From an uncultured Rhodospirillales bacterium (GTDB lineage Bacteria > Pseudomonadota > Alphaproteobacteria > CALMVH01): DNA of 8,438 nucleotides. Positions 6,386 to 8,438 of the stretch are shown piece by piece. Location of the stretch: positions 360 through 8,797 of the forward strand of contig CALMVH010000238.1 of the NCBI GenBank assembly GCA_937873165.1. The letters are read 5' to 3'. Below the pieces are notes generated by a model. The model saw nothing but the letters and a program-made list of their open reading frames with translations. It did not search any database and had not been told where the DNA came from. Numbering within the stretch: the stretch's first letter is position 1; each line of letters opens with the position of its first letter. A program made the position numbers and the translations under genes.

Positions 6386-6762
6386 TAGTATTTTTCTATG
6401 GGATCGTTCCTGCTCATCCGGCAGAAGTTCCTTGGAAGCTGGACGAGGATCATGCAGTTAATGTCGCTGCAAACGCATATTGTGGATCGCTAAAGTGTAA
6501 GAAGTGGTTTGAGGATGTGGGTACTTTGAAAGATCACCCACCGTTCTACGTTTTCGAGGGTCTTGGCCCCGTTGGGGGAGCATTCGGTTATTTTGCAGTC
6601 AACGCCTGGACGGGAGATGTCTGGGATTTATGGAATTGCAAGAAAATCAGCACGCCCGCCTCTCGCAAAGCTCGGGCAGAAATCCGGCATCGTTTCACGC
6701 GAGCTGAACTGAAACAGTACAAGGCTTTAGATATCCGCCCCCCCAATGATTGCGGGCGATAA
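6343..6762 (+). CDS. Small exported protein, candidate periplasmic immunity protein
   Basis: 139 residues, family not recognised. A signal peptide is clear: MVR, hydrophobic stretch about 9-22, then likely cleavage after PAHPA (residue 27). No lipobox cysteine is present, so the mature protein should be soluble in the periplasm. It has four cysteines (47, 52, 99, 137), an even number that suits two disulfides. A Gly/aromatic-rich centre PFYVFEGLGPVGGAFGYFAV (67-86) is followed by WTGDVWDLWNC. The C-terminal part, from about residue 104, looks helical and charged. The ATG lies 43 bases inside the upstream gene, in another frame and without a ribosome binding site, which points to translational coupling. 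Coupling to a peptidoglycan hydrolase and export to the hydrolase's site of action suggest immunity. An accessory secreted factor is the alternative. Confidence 0.8.
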   Translation: MVRIFNQYSLVSAVIVFFYGIVPAHPAEVPWKLDEDHAVNVAANAYCGSLKCKKWFEDVGTLKDHPPFYVFEGLGPVGGAFGYFAVNAWTGDVWDLWNCKKISTPASRKARAEIRHRFTRAELKQYKALDIRPPNDCGR

Positions 6763-6794
6763 AAATGACCTACCCGGTAATTTGTAGCAAGCTT

Positions 6795-6822
6795 GCCAGT
6801 GCCCACTTTCTTCCGCGCTGGC
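6795..6822 (+). terminator. Hairpin downstream of the candidate immunity gene
   Basis: GCCAGTGC (6795-6802) pairs with GCGCTGGC (6815-6822) with one G-T wobble and a 12-base loop. It partly overlaps a 10-base palindrome GCAAGCTTGC (6787-6796). No T run follows. It may end or stabilise the accessory transcript; the evidence is weak. Confidence 0.25.
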
Positions 6823-6829
6823 GCACCAT
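6820..6829 (+). repeat. Copy 2 of GGCGCACCAT (candidate att after the accessory pair)
   Basis: It is identical to 5397-5406 at the tRNA-Arg end. Aligning the eight bases upstream of both copies gives four further identities, including a shared TCC. It lies 57 bases after the accessory pair ends and close to where G+C content rises again. Confidence 0.35.
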
Positions 6830-6836
6830 TCTGGTT

Positions 6837-6875
6837 GGGACGGCTGCGATCCGTATGCAGATCTTCAGCCGTCCC
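6837..6875 (-). terminator. Long inverted repeat at the end of the HxlR gene
   Basis: GGGACGGCTG (6837-6846) and CAGCCGTCCC (6866-6875) are a perfect 10-bp inverted repeat with a 19-base centre. The centre can pair further through two GATC copies (6848-6851 and 6860-6863). One arm overlaps the stop codon of the HxlR gene. Neither side has a T run, so this is a strong RNA stem between convergent genes rather than a standard terminator. Confidence 0.35.
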
Positions 6876-7221
6876 GGAGCGGCATGATATTCGCAGCCTG
6901 AATAACTTGTGCACGATGGTTAAATCCCCAATCAGCCATGGCCGCCATAACGGGCTGAAGCGTCCATCCCAACGCTGTAAGGCAATAGTCCGTTTTAGGC
7001 GGCATCGTGACGTATTCCTTTCGGAAGATCAGGCCCAGTTGCTCCAGTTCCTTTAGCTCCTTCGACAGGATGCGGTCGCTGATCGGCGGACAGGCGGCAC
7101 GGATCGCGGAGTAGCGTAGCGGTTCGTCGCGTATCAAAGTCCATACGACACGCGCCTTCCACTTGCCGCCCATGACACAGGTGGTGAGCGTGACGGGGCA
7201 TGATGTCGTCGGGATTTTCAT
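6865..7221 (-). CDS. HxlR-family winged-helix transcriptional regulator
   Basis: A 118-residue DNA-binding protein of the HxlR family, which contains YodB, HypR and QorR. These respond to quinones, aldehydes or oxidants, often through a conserved N-terminal cysteine. SCPVT (7-11) carries Cys8 in that position. MGGKWKARVVWTLIRDEPLRYS (17-38) opens the winged helix, ISDRILSKELKELEQLGLI (47-65) is the recognition-helix region, and RKEYVTMPPKTDYCLTALG (67-85) is the wing. Further cysteines are at 15, 44 and 80. An in-frame stop lies just upstream of the ATG at 7221, so the start is firm, although no Shine-Dalgarno is visible. It is divergent from the oxidoreductase gene across 92 bp, the usual layout for an HxlR regulator and its target. 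Confidence 0.93.
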   Translation of the reverse strand: MKIPTTSCPVTLTTCVMGGKWKARVVWTLIRDEPLRYSAIRAACPPISDRILSKELKELEQLGLIFRKEYVTMPPKTDYCLTALGWTLQPVMAAMADWGFNHRAQVIQAANIMPLRDG

Positions 7222-7313
7222 ACAACATTACTAACAAAAATATCCGTACTAGGCAAAAGTTGGTGCAGCGCCCTAACGTGGCTGCATCACTACTTCCACA
7301 GGCGGAATCGATC
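7222..7313. promoter_or_regulatory. Divergent control region between the HxlR regulator and the oxidoreductase
   Basis: TGCAGC (7264-7269) and GCTGCA (7281-7286) form an inverted repeat with an 11-base spacer, a possible operator for the dimeric HxlR protein. On the minus strand TTGCCT (7256-7251) and TAGTAA (7233-7228) are 17 bases apart. They could serve as promoter elements placing the regulator's transcript start at or next to its ATG, which would fit the absence of a Shine-Dalgarno. On the plus strand only a GGCGGA-type ribosome binding site (7301-7306) is clear. All assignments here are pattern-based. Confidence 0.3.
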
Positions 7314-8330
7314 ATGAAAGCAGTTTGCGTCACCCCGGACCGAGATCTTGAAGTACGTGATGTTCCCGAGCCCACCGCACCGCCGGAAGGTCATGTCGTG
7401 GTCGATATTGCCGCCTGCGCCATCAATCATGGCGACCATGCGTTTCTTAAAACGCGCTCGTTGCGCAACATGCCGGCAACGTTGCTTGACATTTGGGGGT
7501 CATCGGGCGCAGGCCGCGTGATCGCGATCGGCACCGGCGTGCCTGCAGATTACCTTGGTAGGCGGGTTGCGATCTACCGCTCCTTGTCGATGATCCACTC
7601 CACCCAGACTGCAGGGCTGTGGAGCGAAAAGGCGCAAGTGCATTATCTCAGTTGCCTTATCCTGCCGGACAGTGTCGATGCGCGAGATTATAGCGGCTCA
7701 CTGGTCAACGTTCTGACCGCCTACGCCTTCCTGCGGCAGATCGTCGAGGAAGGGCACTGCGGCATCGTCGCCACTGCGGGCAATGCGTCAACGGGGCGCG
7801 CACTGGTAGAGCTGGCACGCCGGGAGGGCATGCCGGTGCTGGCCATAGTCCGCTCGGCGGCAGCGCGGCAGGAACTTGCGGACATGGTAGCGGAGCATGT
7901 CCTCGATTCGTCGGCCCTCGACTTCGAAAACCGGTTCGCGGCGTTGGCCCAGCAATTGCGAGCAACCGCCGTTTTCGATGGAGTCGGAGGCGGGCTCGTC
8001 ACGCGGATTGTGCCTCTGCTGCCGATGAATGCCATCTTGTACAGTTACGGCTTCTTGGCGGGATCAGAACCAGTGTCTTTCCCGACCGCGCTACTAAACG
8101 ACAAGAATCTGACTTTGCGGCCTTTCAGCAATTTTGCCAGCGCCACGGTGCAGGACCCAAAGCGCCTCGCCACTGCGCTCACGGTGCTAGGCGACGGAAT
8201 AGATCATCCCGCTTTCCTGACGCGGACGGGAAACTCCTTTGCCTTGGATCAGATTGCCGCCGCGATGTCGGCAGATGGTCAATGCAAAAGCATTCTCATG
8301 CCGCACCAGCAGGCTCAGCCTCTGAACTGA
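7314..8330 (+). CDS. Zinc-free medium-chain dehydrogenase/reductase, quinone-oxidoreductase-like
   Basis: A 338-residue protein of the MDR superfamily, probably an NAD(P)H-dependent reductase of quinones, enals or similar electrophiles. The N-terminal GroES-like domain (about 1-120) begins MKAVCVTPDRDLEVRDVPEP and contains AINHGDHAF and WGSSGAGRVIAIG. The Rossmann part has IVATAGNASTGRALVELARR (151-170) as nucleotide-binding motif, followed by VFDGVGGGLVTRIVPLL (220-236). The GHE signature of the catalytic zinc site is missing, and so is the four-cysteine structural zinc lobe, so it should work without zinc. The start at 7314 matches the usual family N-terminus and follows an AGGCGGA site. 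The frame is open to 7200, but that would overlap the divergent HxlR gene. The adjacent regulator suggests induction by the substrate. Confidence 0.93.
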   Translation: MKAVCVTPDRDLEVRDVPEPTAPPEGHVVVDIAACAINHGDHAFLKTRSLRNMPATLLDIWGSSGAGRVIAIGTGVPADYLGRRVAIYRSLSMIHSTQTAGLWSEKAQVHYLSCLILPDSVDARDYSGSLVNVLTAYAFLRQIVEEGHCGIVATAGNASTGRALVELARREGMPVLAIVRSAAARQELADMVAEHVLDSSALDFENRFAALAQQLRATAVFDGVGGGLVTRIVPLLPMNAILYSYGFLAGSEPVSFPTALLNDKNLTLRPFSNFASATVQDPKRLATALTVLGDGIDHPAFLTRTGNSFALDQIAAAMSADGQCKSILMPHQQAQPLN

Positions 8331-8337
8331 GGCTTTG
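8317..8337 (+). terminator. Possible terminator at the oxidoreductase stop
   Basis: AGCCTC (8317-8322) pairs with GAGGCT (8329-8334) around a six-base loop, and the T stretch is only TTT (8334-8336). The stop codon lies in the hairpin (8328-8330). A short T run makes this a weak intrinsic terminator. The next 50 bases (8338-8385) show nothing I can identify. Confidence 0.35.
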
Positions 8338-8385
8338 GGTAGATCGACGCCGGCATCAATATCGGGACAGGTTGCTGCAGACGAG

Positions 8386-8438
8386 TGAACCGCACCGGGT
8401 TTGTCGGAGGCTGTTTGGTCTGAGTCATGCTGCCATAT
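8386..8438 (+). mobile_element. Possible left end of an IS3-type insertion sequence (partial)
   Basis: The stretch beginning TGAACCGCACCGGGTTT (8386-8402) resembles, from memory, terminal repeats of IS3-family elements that start TGAACCGCCCCGGG. An ATG at 8427 lies about 40 bases inside, where orfA usually begins, but only four codons remain in the window. Neither the transposase nor the other end is visible, so this is a recognition by resemblance only. Confidence 0.33.

Noticed and set aside
6343..6762. Reading the small exported protein as a phage spanin or lipoprotein
   Set aside because: No lipobox cysteine, no coiled-coil stretch, and a cleavable signal peptide rather than a retained anchor.
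6765..6887. 40-codon open frame starting three bases after the candidate immunity gene
   Set aside because: It runs through two hairpins and into the 3' end of the convergent HxlR gene, with no ribosome binding site or recognisable sequence.
7200..7313. N-terminal extension of the oxidoreductase to 7200
   Set aside because: It would overlap the HxlR start and the control region; MKAV at 7314 is the typical family start with a binding site upstream.
8320..8385. Open antisense frame across 8320-8385, possibly a gene cut by the insertion sequence
   Set aside because: No start, family resemblance or continuation that is not antisense to the oxidoreductase.

Overview
The window looks like chromosomal DNA of a GC-rich Gram-negative alphaproteobacterium. 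The organism call rests on an LptD with the alphaproteobacterial cysteine pattern, an RhlE-type helicase with an alphaproteobacterial-style C-terminal tail, and a tRNA gene with encoded CCA. The protein style recalls acetic acid bacteria and relatives (Acetobacteraceae), but that is a recollection of family resemblance, not a search result.

Left part (1-5405) is core genome. A truncated alpha/beta hydrolase runs leftward off the window. Divergent from it are a DEAD-box-type RNA helicase (RhlE-like, with DECD instead of DEAD), the outer-membrane LPS translocon subunit LptD, and the 23S rRNA methyltransferase RlmJ. The last three are co-directional and closely spaced (53 bp, then 11 bp). A tRNA-Arg (anticodon CCT) follows. 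The lptD start codon lies in the loop of a perfect 9-bp hairpin followed by a T tract, a terminator-like arrangement that could attenuate lptD expression.

Centre (5406 to about 6830) is a short AT-richer accessory segment. One sampled line (5701-5760) is 48% G+C, against 67% for a sampled lptD line (3181-3240) and 72% for a sampled line further right (7801-7860). It holds two overlapping genes behind a consensus-like promoter and a strong Shine-Dalgarno. The first encodes a cytosolic-looking protein (no signal peptide) with a glucosaminidase/GH73-type peptidoglycan hydrolase domain and a DQPR...GGGEWT motif. The second encodes a small protein with a signal peptide and four cysteines. This is the architecture of a peptidoglycan-hydrolase toxin and periplasmic immunity pair, and it is the best candidate for an undescribed system here. 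The last 10 bp at the tRNA end (GGCGCACCAT) recur just after the pair, so the segment may have entered at the tRNA.

Right part (6831-8438) has a classical divergent pair: an HxlR-family regulator and a zinc-free medium-chain dehydrogenase/quinone-oxidoreductase-like enzyme that it probably controls. The final about 50 bases resemble the end of an IS3-type insertion sequence, at low confidence. No integrase, CRISPR array, rRNA or secretion-system gene is visible.
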